This document shows, in pieces, positions 44,627 through 53,763 of a stretch of DNA of 64,000 nucleotides (its first letter is position 1; each line of letters begins with the position of its first letter). The stretch comes from Fimbriiglobus ruber. Its GTDB lineage: Bacteria > Planctomycetota > Planctomycetia > Gemmatales > Gemmataceae. The stretch is taken from the NCBI RefSeq assembly GCF_002197845.1, contig NZ_NIDE01000001.1, forward strand, positions 186,001 to 250,000, read 5' to 3'. A model generated the notes under the pieces. The model saw only the letters and a program-made list of their open reading frames with translations. It did no database searches and was not told where the DNA came from. The translations under genes were made by a program, and so were the position numbers.

Positions 44627-45740
44627 ATGGCGACGAAACGAAAAACACACACGGCGGCGTTCAAGGCCCAGGTCGCACTGGCAGCGATCAAGGGGGATCG
44701 GACCATCAACCAGGTGGCTTCCCAGTACGATGTCCACCCGACCCTGATCCACGCCTGGAAGAAGCAGTTACTGGCCGGAGCGGAGACGGTGTTCGCGTCC
44801 GGGGTCAAGCCGACCGGACCGCCGGACGACAAGACCGACGAGTTGTACGCGCAGATCGGGCGACTCAAGGTCGAACTCGACTGGGTGAAAAAAAAATCTG
44901 CCGCCCTCGGTTGACGCCCGGCGGGCTCTGATCGACGACGATCACCCCGCGCTGAGCATCCGTCGGCAGTGCGCACTGGTCGGCCTGAACCGGTCGACCC
45001 GGTACTACGACCCGGTCCCGGAGACGGCCGAGAATCTCCGGCGGATGCGGTGGATCGATGAGCAATACACCCGGTGCCCGTTCTATGGCAGCCGGCGGAT
45101 CACCGCGTGGCTGGCGGGTCAGGGCCATGAGGTGAACCGCAAGCGGGTCCAGCGGCTCCTGCGGATCATGGGGTTGGAAGCCATCTACCCGCGGCCGAAA
45201 TTGTCCGCCGGGCCGGCCCATAAGGTGTACCCATACCTACTCCGGGGCGTCGCGATCGATCGGGTCAACCAGGTCTGGTCGGCCGATATTACATATGTCC
45301 CGCTGCCGTCCGGGTTCATGTACCTGGCCGCGACGATTGACTGGTTCAGCCGGTCTGTCATCGCCTGGCGGTTGTCGAACACGCTCGACGGGTCGTTCTG
45401 CCAGGACATGCTGGACGACGCGTTGGGCCGGGGCACGCCGGAGGTGTTCAACACCGATCAGGGCGTCCAGTTTACGGCCCGGAGTTGGATCGACCGGGTG
45501 GAGACGGCCGGGGCGTCGGTCAGCATGGATGGTCGCGGGCGGTGTCTAGATAATGTATTCGTCGAACGGCTGTGGCGAAGTGTCAAATACGAAGATGTGT
45601 ATCTACGGGGGTACGAGTCGGTGTCGGCGCTGACGAGCGGGTTACGGTCGTACTTCGCGTTCTACAACGGGCAGCGGTTGCATCAGTCGTTGGACTACCG
45701 GACGCCCGCGGCTGTGTACGAGGGGACGTCGGGGGGATGA
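44627..45740 (+). CDS. IS3-family transposase OrfAB (programmed -1 frameshift)
   Basis: OrfA (44627-44914, 95 residues) has the helix-turn-helix KAQVALAAIKGDRTINQVAS and a leucine-zipper tail. A run of nine A at about 44888-44896 allows a -1 slip into OrfB, which has no good start of its own and runs to 45740. OrfB carries the rve integrase core: Asp in VWSADITYVPL, Asp in VFNTDQGVQFT and Glu in FVERLWRSVKYEDVY. The fusion is the active transposase; OrfA alone is the usual repressor. No lesion is seen. Confidence 0.92.
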
Positions 45741-45748
45741 GGAAAGGG

Positions 45749-45797
45749 TTTTCCGCCCCGAAGCCCTCCGCGGGGTGAAGGGCTTCGGGGCGGAAAA
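45749..45797. terminator. Strong hairpin at end of IS3 transposase
   Basis: Perfect 19-bp inverted repeat beginning TTTTCCGCCCCGAAGCCCT, loop 11 nt, eight bases after the OrfB stop. A-rich flank on the far side gives T-rich RNA only on the minus strand, so it could block read-through in both directions. Confidence 0.75.
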
Positions 45798-45949
45798 CCA
45801 TCCGGCAGAACGGATCGACGAATGAGACCGCCCCCAAAAAGTGTAGCTAAGGACGGCGGTTTTTTGGTCTAGACAATGGGGTCCACCATACACCGTCTTG
45901 GCGTGAAGTGTTCGTGCCGCGGGAGCAAGGATGTTCGCAGTCTCGGGTT

Positions 45950-47440
45950 TCACGACGGCTTCTTATCCGCTGTCTCGCCGGCCGGTCGCGGCGGCAGCCA
46001 CTTCACGTCCGCCGCGCGAAACTCGACCCCGACCAACGTGGTCACTGATACGTCGCTGAACCGGTAGCGGACGGTCCCGCGGCGGAGTAGCAATTTCCAC
46101 ATCATCGGGTCTTTCTCGCCGCGGACCGCGGCAACGAGCTTCTTGTCGTCGACCGAGTAAACGACGTAATCCTGCGTCGCCCCGGGCGCGAGCGGCACGT
46201 TCTCGTTCTCCTGGCCGTCCGCGTAGACCCGCTGGATTTCGGCTCCGAACGGCCAGTCGACCGGGCTGCCGGGGAACCGGCTCTTTCCCACGTAGAGGCC
46301 GGACACCGCCGGGGCGTTGGGCTTCGGCTTGGTTTGGAACGCGGGGTCGACCGGGCAGAACTCGACGTCGTCCGACAGATTACGCAGTCGCAGTTTGAGC
46401 GCGAGGCAGGCGTCGAGCGATTTTTGGGACGGGGTCGCGTTCGCCGACGAGAAGCGGGTCACGAGGAGAGGCTTGCGTTCCTCGACCGCGAGGGGGGTGA
46501 TTTCCAACTGCCCGACCGCGATCGTCTGCCCGAGGCCGACCCGGAGCTGCGGCGGGAGGTCGTCGTCCGGCTTGAAGTATTGCCGCCAGACCTGGCTCAC
46601 CTTCTTGCGGTCGGCTTTTCCGTACTCGCCGAAGAAATCGGGGATCGTCGAGAGCGGGTGCCCGGATTCGCCACCGCGGAGCCACCCCCACGCTGCGACT
46701 ACCGTGACAACCAAGGCGTAGACAGCGAGTGCGCCCATGACCGCGTACTTCCACCACTGCGACCGCGGGACAGGTCCCGCCGGTGCGGCAGTCGGTTTGG
46801 CGGAAGCCGACGGCTTTTTCGGCGGCTCGGGCGGTGGCGGCGGGTCGTCTGCGTCGATCGCCTGCCACGGGCTCGCGTCGCCGACCGGCACCGGGCCAGC
46901 CAAGTCGGAAAACGGATTCGCGGCTGTGTCGGCGTGCGGTTGCACGGCCACGGGGACGATGGCCGGTACTTCGAGTGCGGGCGCGGACGGTGGTGTGATC
47001 GGTGTGGGCGCGAGCCACCCGCTCGACGGCGGAGACCCCCGCGTTGGGGCGGGCGTCGGCTGCCCCGTGAGGTTGGACAGATACCGCATCTTGTCGGTCG
47101 GCTGCTGCGCCTCGGGGCCGGGCGGGAGTTCCGGCTTGCGGGCCGCGGCGCCCGTGAACACGCTGTCCTCGGACTCTTCCGGATCGCTGAAGATGCTCTC
47201 GGACGATTCCCGCGCGGTGATCGAGACGACGAAGTCCGTCGAGGGCCGCGGGATCATGGTGGGGGTCAAATCCGCCCCGGGGCCGGGCGGGGCTTTCGCG
47301 GCGGGCGGCCCCGGTTGCGAGGCGGCCGGCGCGACGACGACGTGCCGGCAATTCGGGCACCGCACCGACCGGCCGGTCAACTCCAGGCCGACGGCCATCC
47401 GCTTGCCGCACTGCGGGCACGGGAACGTAACCTGTTGCAT
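45950..47440 (-). CDS. Zinc-ribbon, proline-rich membrane-anchored protein
   Basis: 496 residues. An N-terminal zinc ribbon (CPQCGKR and CPNCRH, residues 8-31) is followed by a long Pro/Ala/Gly/Ser-rich disordered region, one transmembrane helix near 232-252 (AVMGALAVYALVVTVVAAWG) and a folded C-terminal domain of about 240 residues with beta-rich character. This architecture is common in planctomycetes, where such proteins have no known function. It is the first gene on the chromosome side of the IS3 element. Confidence 0.78.
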   Translation of the reverse strand: MQQVTFPCPQCGKRMAVGLELTGRSVRCPNCRHVVVAPAASQPGPPAAKAPPGPGADLTPTMIPRPSTDFVVSITARESSESIFSDPEESEDSVFTGAAARKPELPPGPEAQQPTDKMRYLSNLTGQPTPAPTRGSPPSSGWLAPTPITPPSAPALEVPAIVPVAVQPHADTAANPFSDLAGPVPVGDASPWQAIDADDPPPPPEPPKKPSASAKPTAAPAGPVPRSQWWKYAVMGALAVYALVVTVVAAWGWLRGGESGHPLSTIPDFFGEYGKADRKKVSQVWRQYFKPDDDLPPQLRVGLGQTIAVGQLEITPLAVEERKPLLVTRFSSANATPSQKSLDACLALKLRLRNLSDDVEFCPVDPAFQTKPKPNAPAVSGLYVGKSRFPGSPVDWPFGAEIQRVYADGQENENVPLAPGATQDYVVYSVDDKKLVAAVRGEKDPMMWKLLLRRGTVRYRFSDVSVTTLVGVEFRAADVKWLPPRPAGETADKKPS

Positions 47441-47613
47441 GCCGCCTCACACGGGCTACCGGCGGGCGGACGACCGCGCCGGGGTGGTGTCCGAATTGGG
47501 TCGCGAGTCGCCGCTCAAGAATTGTAGGCCGTTTGGGGGAACCCGGGGGAGTCGAACGGAAGGCGGTTGTCGCCCGCCCGACCCCCGCGGGGACGGCCCG
47601 ACCGTGGTAACCG

Positions 47614-48492
47614 TTACTGCCCGGCCGAGGTGGCTCCGTGCATCGCCCAGTTCAACCCGGCGAGGAGGTGGGTTTGGAACCGCGGGTCTTTCCACACGTC
47701 CTTCCGGTGCCCGAGCGAGGTGTAGAAGACGCGGCCCTTGCCGTACTCCTTGACCCACGAGACGGCATAGTCGTTGTCCGCCCGCTTGCCCTTTTTCACG
47801 TCGATCGAGCTGTTATCGACGCTGTAAATGCCGTGCAGTTTTTCGCGGTTGAAGTTCTTGAACTGGTAGATTTCATCGGTAATTTCGTCGCCTTCCACGA
47901 AGCCCTTGGCCGCCGGGTGCTTCGGGTCGTCGACCTTGATCTTGATCTTCTGGTGCCACGGGTGGCCGTCGAAGTACCCGCCGATGAGGTCGCCGTAGGC
48001 GGTGTCGTACAGGGTGTCGGTCGCGCAGTGGGTGCCGGCGAAGGCGCCGCCCGCGTTGACCCACTCCATCAGGTCTTTGAGTTCTTCCTTGTTGACCGGG
48101 TTGCCCGTGGTAAAGAACAGCACGCAGTCGAAGTTCTTGAGCGTGTCCTTGTTAATCCGCCCGCAGTTTTCGATCGCGACGGTCTTCCCGGTCGGCCCGC
48201 GGAACCGCTCGCTGTACGCCTCGAGCGCGGTCTTTTCGACCTCGGGCTTGTCCTTCGGCTTGATTTTCACTGTCTTTGTCGGGTCTTCGGTGAACCGGTA
48301 GCAGGTGACTTCGAGCCCGTTCTTCGGGCCGATGTCCTTGAGCGTGTCCTCGGCGAACCCCAAGGCGTCGTGGACGAACCCGCCGCTGTGGGTGACGAGG
48401 AGGACGCGCTTGGGTTTGTCCGCGGCGCTAAGCGGGGCGGCCGCGGCGAGGATCAGCGGGAGGCAGAGAAATGCCCGTCGGAGGAGAGTCAT
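47614..48492 (-). CDS. ThuA-domain secreted protein
   Basis: 292 residues with a signal peptide (AFLCLPLILAAAAPLSAA). The ThuA fold, a glutamine-amidotransferase-like Rossmann variant, shows LLVTHSGGFVHD, GGAFAGTHCATDT, GGYFDGHPWHQKI and GRVFYTSLGHR. ThuA-like proteins are linked to sugar and trehalose metabolism and are frequent next to sulfatases in planctomycetes. No amidotransferase activity is implied. Divergent from the sulfatase operon. Confidence 0.9.
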   Translation of the reverse strand: MTLLRRAFLCLPLILAAAAPLSAADKPKRVLLVTHSGGFVHDALGFAEDTLKDIGPKNGLEVTCYRFTEDPTKTVKIKPKDKPEVEKTALEAYSERFRGPTGKTVAIENCGRINKDTLKNFDCVLFFTTGNPVNKEELKDLMEWVNAGGAFAGTHCATDTLYDTAYGDLIGGYFDGHPWHQKIKIKVDDPKHPAAKGFVEGDEITDEIYQFKNFNREKLHGIYSVDNSSIDVKKGKRADNDYAVSWVKEYGKGRVFYTSLGHRKDVWKDPRFQTHLLAGLNWAMHGATSAGQ

Positions 48493-48994
48493 TCCGGTCG
48501 GCTCCGGGAGTGTGGTGGGAGTGCATTGGGTGGAGAAAAAGTCGCCTCTGCCCGGTCATCTTACGGGCAACCCCACGCGAACTCCATCGGATTTCGCGCC
48601 ACCCAAAAACGCTGCGTCGGCTTGCTCGATCAGGTTCTCGCACACGCCGCGCCGCTGGAAGAACAGTAAGCTCGGCACCTCGCCGGCCGCCAACTCATCC
48701 GCACCCGGTACGCCGACTTCGAGCCGGGCGCGCGGGCCTACGGCGTTCACCGTGGCGTCTTGTTCGACGCGATCCACGGCACGGTCGCACACAACCAGTC
48801 GACGTGCGGCTCGGGCGCGACGTGGTTAAAATTGCCGAGGGCGATTTGTGCCATTCCCTACTTCGTCACAAAGTCTTGAAGAAACGCTGAAAAACAACGT
48901 GCAGCCCATTCCGCACTGATGAACCGGAATAGAATCGGCCTCCGGTGGGCGCCGCGAGATGCCCGAGCCCACGCGCCCCACATCGGGAGAAACG
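48493..48994. other. Divergent spacer, no supported gene
   Basis: 500 bp between ThuA and the first sulfatase. A plus-strand stretch at about 48680-48860 (contains FEPGARAYGVHRGVLFDAI) is coding-like but has no start and no recognised family; it may be a fragment. Confidence 0.35.
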
Positions 48995-50401
48995 ATGCGC
49001 CGCTGTCTCGTCGCCTGGGCACTGGTTGTCGCCCCGTTCGCCACCACGACTCGGGCGGCCGACCAGCCGAAGACCGCCGCCAAACCCAACGTCCTCTTCA
49101 TTGCCATCGATGACCTGCGCGACTGGGTCGGCTTCCTGGGCGACAACCAGGTCAAGACCCCGAACATGGACCGGCTCGCCGCCCGCGGTCTGACGTTCAC
49201 CCGGAGTTATTGCGCCGCCCCGGTCTGCAACCCGTCGCGCACGGCACTCATGAGTGGACTGCGACCCGGGTCGACCGGGGTGTACGAGAACAACGCCGAC
49301 TGGCGGACCACCAACGCCGCGGGCGTCACCCACCTGACGAAACACTTCATGGCGAACGGCTACTTTGCATCCGGGGCCGGGAAGATTTACCACGGCAGCT
49401 ACCCGCCGCCCAAGGACTACTGGAACGACTTCGCCAACCAGGGGGCCGAGGAAGACGACACGCCGAAGGCGAAGAAGGGCAAGCCCGGCGATGACAGTTG
49501 GGGCTTCGGCAACTTCCAGTTCGGCCCGACCACCGGCGGCGACGATTCGTTGGCCGACTACCATATCGTCAGCTACTGCGTGAAGGAACTCCGCAAGAAG
49601 CACGACAAGCCCTTCTTCCTGGCCTGCGGGTTGCACAAGCCGCACCTTCCCTGGCACGTCCCGCAGAAGTATTTCGACCTCTACCCGCTCGACCAGATCA
49701 AGCTGCCGCCCGTCAAGGAGAACGACCTCGCGGACGTTCCGCCGGCCGGGTTCAGGATGGCGAAGCCAGCCGGGGACCACAAAAAGATCGTTGAGGCCGG
49801 GAAGTGGAAAGAGGCGGTACGGGCCTATCTCGCCACCATCTCGTATTGCGACGCGATGGTCGGCCGGCTGATCGACGAGTTCGACAAGTCGGCCTACCGC
49901 GACAATACGGTCGTGGTGCTGTGGAGCGACCACGGCTGGCACCTCGGGGAGAAGGAACACTGGCGGAAGTTCGCCCTGTGGGAAGAGGCCACGCGGTCGC
50001 CGGCCGTGTACATCGTGCCGGGGCTAACGAAGCCGGGCACCGTCTGCGAGCGGACGGTCGACCACATGAGCCTGTATCCTACCCTCTGCGACCTCTGCGG
50101 GCTCGACACCCCGAAACACGTCCAGGGCAAGAGCATCAAATCCCTCCTGGGCGACCCCGCCGCGCCGTGGGCCGACCCGGCCGTGACGACCTACCTGCAC
50201 AACAACCACGCGGTGCGGACGGAAAAGTGGCGGTACATCCGCTACGCGGACGGCAGCGAGGAACTGTACGACCATGCCGCCGACCCCCACGAGTGGACGA
50301 ACCTGGCCACGGCCGAGAAATACGCGGGCGTGAAAAAAGACCTCGCGAAGTGGCTGCCGACCGAGAACAAACCCGACGCCGGGAAGAAAGGAAAGCAGTA
50401 A
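48995..50401 (+). CDS. Secreted sulfatase, iduronate-2-sulfatase-like
   Basis: 468 residues from the ATG at 48995 (GGGAGAAAC upstream). Signal peptide, then NVLFIAIDDLRDW with metal-binding Asp residues, and the formylglycine motif C78-N-P-S-R82, which needs an activating enzyme encoded elsewhere. LPWHVPQKYFDLYP and DHGWHLGEKEHW are typical of iduronate-2-sulfatase-type members. It should remove 2-O-sulfate from sulfated glycans outside the cytoplasm. First of three sulfatases in a row; an inverted repeat follows its stop. Confidence 0.93.
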   Translation: MRRCLVAWALVVAPFATTTRAADQPKTAAKPNVLFIAIDDLRDWVGFLGDNQVKTPNMDRLAARGLTFTRSYCAAPVCNPSRTALMSGLRPGSTGVYENNADWRTTNAAGVTHLTKHFMANGYFASGAGKIYHGSYPPPKDYWNDFANQGAEEDDTPKAKKGKPGDDSWGFGNFQFGPTTGGDDSLADYHIVSYCVKELRKKHDKPFFLACGLHKPHLPWHVPQKYFDLYPLDQIKLPPVKENDLADVPPAGFRMAKPAGDHKKIVEAGKWKEAVRAYLATISYCDAMVGRLIDEFDKSAYRDNTVVVLWSDHGWHLGEKEHWRKFALWEEATRSPAVYIVPGLTKPGTVCERTVDHMSLYPTLCDLCGLDTPKHVQGKSIKSLLGDPAAPWADPAVTTYLHNNHAVRTEKWRYIRYADGSEELYDHAADPHEWTNLATAEKYAGVKKDLAKWLPTENKPDAGKKGKQ

Positions 50402-50508
50402 AAATTTTCGCCGCAGACACACGCAGATGAACGCGGATCAGAAAAGATCAGATCGAATTCAATCTTTTCTGATCGCGTTCATCTGCGTGTGTCTGCGGCG
50501 AAAATTTT
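50401..50508. repeat. Long near-perfect inverted repeat (47/48 bp)
   Basis: Left arm 50401-50448 and right arm 50462-50508 pair over their full length with a single bulged G; the loop is 13 nt. The arm contains CCGCAGACACACGCAGATGA. It begins at the last base of the sulfatase stop codon and ends 12 bp before the next start codon. Short elements of this wording recur across planctomycete genomes by my recollection. Confidence 0.93.
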
Positions 50509-50519
50509 GGGGACTACCC

Positions 50520-51998
50520 ATGATGCGACCGATGTTGGCGGCGGTGATTCTTGTCGGGGTATTCACTTCCGCGGCGCCGGCGGCGGAACCGGCGCGGCCG
50601 AACGTACTGTTCGTGATCGCCGACGATTGGGGGTACGGCCACGCCGGGGCTTATGGGTGTAAGTGGGTGAATACGCCGGCGTTCGACCGGGTGGCGAAGG
50701 AAGGCGTGCTGTTCAACCATTGCTTCACGTCGAACCCCAAGTGCAGCCCGTGTCGGGCCAGCATCCTGACCGGCCGTAACTCGTGGCAAACGGAAGAGGC
50801 GTGCTGTCACTTCGGCATCTTCCGCGCGAAGTGGGCCGTCTACCCGGACCTATTGGAATCGGCCGGCTACCACGTCGGTTTTACTGGCAAAGGGTGGGGG
50901 CCGGGCGACTTCAAGACCGGCGGGTTCAAGCGCAATCCGGCCGGGCCGGCTTACAGCAAGTACACGACCAAGGTGCCGACCAAAGGGATCGCCGCCACCG
51001 ACTATGCCCGCAACTTCGAGGACTTCCTGGCCGCGCGAAAGCCCGGGCAGCCGTTCTGCTTCTGGTACGGCGGCCACGAACCGCACCGCGACTACGAAGA
51101 AGGCTCCGGCGTCCGCGCTGGCAAAAAGCTCGCGGACGTGGACCTGCCGGCCTACTACCCCAACTCGCCCGTCATCCGCAGCGACTACCTCGACTACGCG
51201 GTCGAAGTCGAGTGGTTCGATTCGCACCTGGGGAAGATCCTCAAGCAACTCGAAGCCGCCAACGAACTCGACAACACACTGATCGTGGTGACGTCCGACC
51301 ACGGTGCCCCGTTCCCGCGCATCAAGGGGCAGATTTACGAGAGCGGCTACCACATCCCACTCGCCATCCGCTGGGGCGCTCAGGTGAAAGGCGGCCGGAC
51401 GGTCGACGACTTCATCAACGTCCGGGACTTTTCGCCGACGTTCCTCGTGGCCGCAGGTGTGCCGGTTCCTGCAACGGTGACCGGCAAAAGCTTCGTCGAC
51501 GTGCTGAAGGCAGAAAAATCCGGGTGGGTGGATGCGACGCGCAACCGCATGCTGATCGGCAAGGAGCGGCACGACCTCGGCCGCCCGGACGACCTCGGCT
51601 ACCCGGCCCGGGCGATCCGCACCCCGGAATACTTGTACGTCCGCAACTTCGAGCCGGACCGCTGGCCCGTCGGCAACCCCGAGACCGGCTACCGCAACTG
51701 CGACGACGGGCCGTCCAAGACGCACATCCTGACCTCCTTCGACCGTTTCTACAAACTCTGCTTCGGCAAGCGTCCGGCGGAGGAGCTTTACCGGGTCGAC
51801 AAAGACGGCGACTGCGTGACCAACCTCGCCGAAGATTCGTCGCTCCGGGAGGTGAAAGAAGCCCTCCGCAAGGAGATGGAAGAGTTGTTGCGGAAGGACG
51901 AAGACCCGCGGATACTGGGCAACGGCAAGGTGTTCGACACGTACCAGTACGTCGGCCCGCGGAAGCACGCATACGACACCTGGCTCAAGAACCAGTGA
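50520..51998 (+). CDS. Secreted sulfatase, N-sulfoglucosamine-sulfohydrolase-like
   Basis: 492 residues; ATG at 50520 or 50523. Signal peptide MLAAVILVGVFTSAAPAAE, NVLFVIADDWGYGHAG with metal ligands, and C75-S-P-C-R79 as the formylglycine site. TGRNSWQTEEACCH and KGWGPGD fit the heparan N-sulfatase-like planctomycete group. The start lies just beyond the large inverted repeat, which could hold back translation or transcription from the upstream gene. Second sulfatase of the cluster. Confidence 0.92.
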   Translation: MMRPMLAAVILVGVFTSAAPAAEPARPNVLFVIADDWGYGHAGAYGCKWVNTPAFDRVAKEGVLFNHCFTSNPKCSPCRASILTGRNSWQTEEACCHFGIFRAKWAVYPDLLESAGYHVGFTGKGWGPGDFKTGGFKRNPAGPAYSKYTTKVPTKGIAATDYARNFEDFLAARKPGQPFCFWYGGHEPHRDYEEGSGVRAGKKLADVDLPAYYPNSPVIRSDYLDYAVEVEWFDSHLGKILKQLEAANELDNTLIVVTSDHGAPFPRIKGQIYESGYHIPLAIRWGAQVKGGRTVDDFINVRDFSPTFLVAAGVPVPATVTGKSFVDVLKAEKSGWVDATRNRMLIGKERHDLGRPDDLGYPARAIRTPEYLYVRNFEPDRWPVGNPETGYRNCDDGPSKTHILTSFDRFYKLCFGKRPAEELYRVDKDGDCVTNLAEDSSLREVKEALRKEMEELLRKDEDPRILGNGKVFDTYQYVGPRKHAYDTWLKNQ

Positions 51999-52043
51999 CC
52001 ACCCGCGCGAGTCGGATTCACAACGGACAGGACCACGCACGCC

Positions 52044-53570
52044 ATGAAGCATTTCCTCCCCACACTGGGAGCGGTCGTCCTCTTCACCGCGATGGCCTCC
52101 GGCCAGACACCCCCGCCGGCCGCCGCGGGTAAGCCGAACGTCGTCTTCATCCTGGCGGACGACATCGGGTATGGCGATTTCAGCTGCTATGGGGCAACGA
52201 AGGTGCGGACGCCGAACGTCGACAAGCTGGCGGCCGCGGGAATGAAGTTCACGGACGCCCACACGCCAGCCAGCGTCTGCACGCCGACGCGGTACTCGCT
52301 AATGACCGGCCAGTACGCCTTTCGCCATCCGCCGGGCTCGCGCATTCTCAGCGGGGTCGCCCCACTTTCGATCCCGACCAACACCGTCACGCTCCCCAAG
52401 CTCTTCCAGCGCGCCGGGTACGCGACCGGCGTGGTCGGCAAGTGGCACCTCGGCCTGGGTGAGAAGGAGCCGGATTACAACAAGGAGGTTAAGCCCGGTC
52501 CCCGCGAGGTCGGGTTCGACTACTCGTTCATCATCCCGGCCACGGGCGACCGGACGCCGTGCGTGTACATGGAAAACGGCCGGGTGGTCAATTACGACCC
52601 GAAAGATCCGATCACGGTCAACTACACGAAGAAGGTGGGCACCGAGCCGACGGGCAAGGAAAACCCCGACCAGCTCACCAACCAGAAACCGAGCCACGGG
52701 CACGACATGACGATCGTGAATGGCATCAGCCGGATCGGTTGGATGACCGGCGGGACAGCCGCCCGCTGGAAAGACGAGGACACCGCGGACGACCTTTCAA
52801 AGCGGGCCGTCTCGTTCATCGCCCAACACAAGGAGAAGCCGTTCTTCCTTTGCTTCGCCACGCACGACATTCACGTCCCGCGGGTACCGAACGAGCGATT
52901 CCGGGGCAAAAGCGGCTGCGGGCTGCGGGGCGACGCGATCGTCCAGTTCGACTGGCAGGTGGGCGAAGTGCTGGCAGCCCTCGAAAAGAACGGCCTGGCC
53001 GACAACACCCTTGTGATCGTGAGCAGCGACAACGGCGGCGTGATGGACGACGGCTATCAGGACGGCTCGGGGAACGACGCGAGCGGGCACAGGTGCAACG
53101 GCCCCCTGCGCGGCTTCAAGGGCGGACTGTACGAAGGCGGCCACCGCGTCCCCCTGATCGCCCGCTGGCCGGGCAAGGTGCCGGCAGGGAAGACGTCAGC
53201 CGAACTGGTCTGCCTGGTCGATACGATGGCGACGGCCGCCAAGATACTCGACCAATCGCTGCCGCCGGGCGCGGCCCCGGACAGTGTAAACGTATTCCCG
53301 TGTTTACTGGCCGAAAAGCCGGGGAAGCCGTGCCGAGAATCGCTGATCATGCAATCGGGCGGCGGAGCCCTAGCGATCCGCAAAGGCCCGTGGAAGTTAA
53401 TCCCAGAGACCGGCAAGAAAGTGAAGGGCGGGCCCGAACTCTATAACCTCGCGGACGACATCGGCGAGACGAAGAACTTGGCCGCCGAGAACCCGGACCG
53501 GGTCAAGGAACTGACTGCACTTCTCGCCGCCACGCGTGACGTGAAGGCTGTGGTCGGGGGAAAGAAGTAG
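52044..53570 (+). CDS. Secreted arylsulfatase A-like sulfatase
   Basis: 508 residues, signal peptide LPTLGAVVLFTAMASGQ. NVVFILADDIGYGDFSCYG gives the metal ligands; the formylglycine motif is C79-T-P-T-R83, then KWHLGLGEK and the metal-binding VIVSSDNGG. This is the arylsulfatase A/GALNS layout. It follows the second sulfatase by 45 bp and is probably co-transcribed. The three enzymes differ in subgroup, which suggests stepwise desulfation of one complex glycan. Confidence 0.94.
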   Translation: MKHFLPTLGAVVLFTAMASGQTPPPAAAGKPNVVFILADDIGYGDFSCYGATKVRTPNVDKLAAAGMKFTDAHTPASVCTPTRYSLMTGQYAFRHPPGSRILSGVAPLSIPTNTVTLPKLFQRAGYATGVVGKWHLGLGEKEPDYNKEVKPGPREVGFDYSFIIPATGDRTPCVYMENGRVVNYDPKDPITVNYTKKVGTEPTGKENPDQLTNQKPSHGHDMTIVNGISRIGWMTGGTAARWKDEDTADDLSKRAVSFIAQHKEKPFFLCFATHDIHVPRVPNERFRGKSGCGLRGDAIVQFDWQVGEVLAALEKNGLADNTLVIVSSDNGGVMDDGYQDGSGNDASGHRCNGPLRGFKGGLYEGGHRVPLIARWPGKVPAGKTSAELVCLVDTMATAAKILDQSLPPGAAPDSVNVFPCLLAEKPGKPCRESLIMQSGGGALAIRKGPWKLIPETGKKVKGGPELYNLADDIGETKNLAAENPDRVKELTALLAATRDVKAVVGGKK

Positions 53571-53763
53571 CGTCATCCGAGCAACCAGGCTCAGATATTC
53601 TGGTCGATGTTTTGGTTGCACGTCGCGAAACCTTGGCGCTGCTGGCTGGGTATAGGAAGCGATCATTGGGCGAGCGGCAAAGTTCAAGATGGGTCCGCGC
53701 GATCAGCGGAAAAAATGACCCTCGTTGCCGAACACCCGAACAGCCCGTCCCTGGAGTCCCACT

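Larger units (their letters stand above)
44562..45890 (+). mobile_element. IS3-family insertion sequence
   Basis: 1329 bp. Ends read TATAGTGGACCCC (left) and TATGGTGGACCCC (right, opposite strand). CAC on both sides (44559-44561 and 45891-45893) is the 3-bp duplication expected of IS3 elements. It encodes OrfA and OrfB joined by a probable -1 frameshift. Confidence 0.92.

Noticed and set aside
46334-47527. 397-residue Arg/Gly-rich plus-strand frame
   Set aside because: Antisense shadow of the zinc-ribbon membrane protein gene; composition is that of a GC-rich off-frame translation.
48556-48792. 78-residue minus-strand frame between ThuA and the first sulfatase
   Set aside because: No domain, no ribosome site, and a plus-strand stretch there looks equally coding-like; left as unassigned spacer.
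50850-52262. 470-residue minus-strand frame
   Set aside because: Covers two sulfatase genes in antisense; Val/Arg/Asp-rich shadow with no domain.
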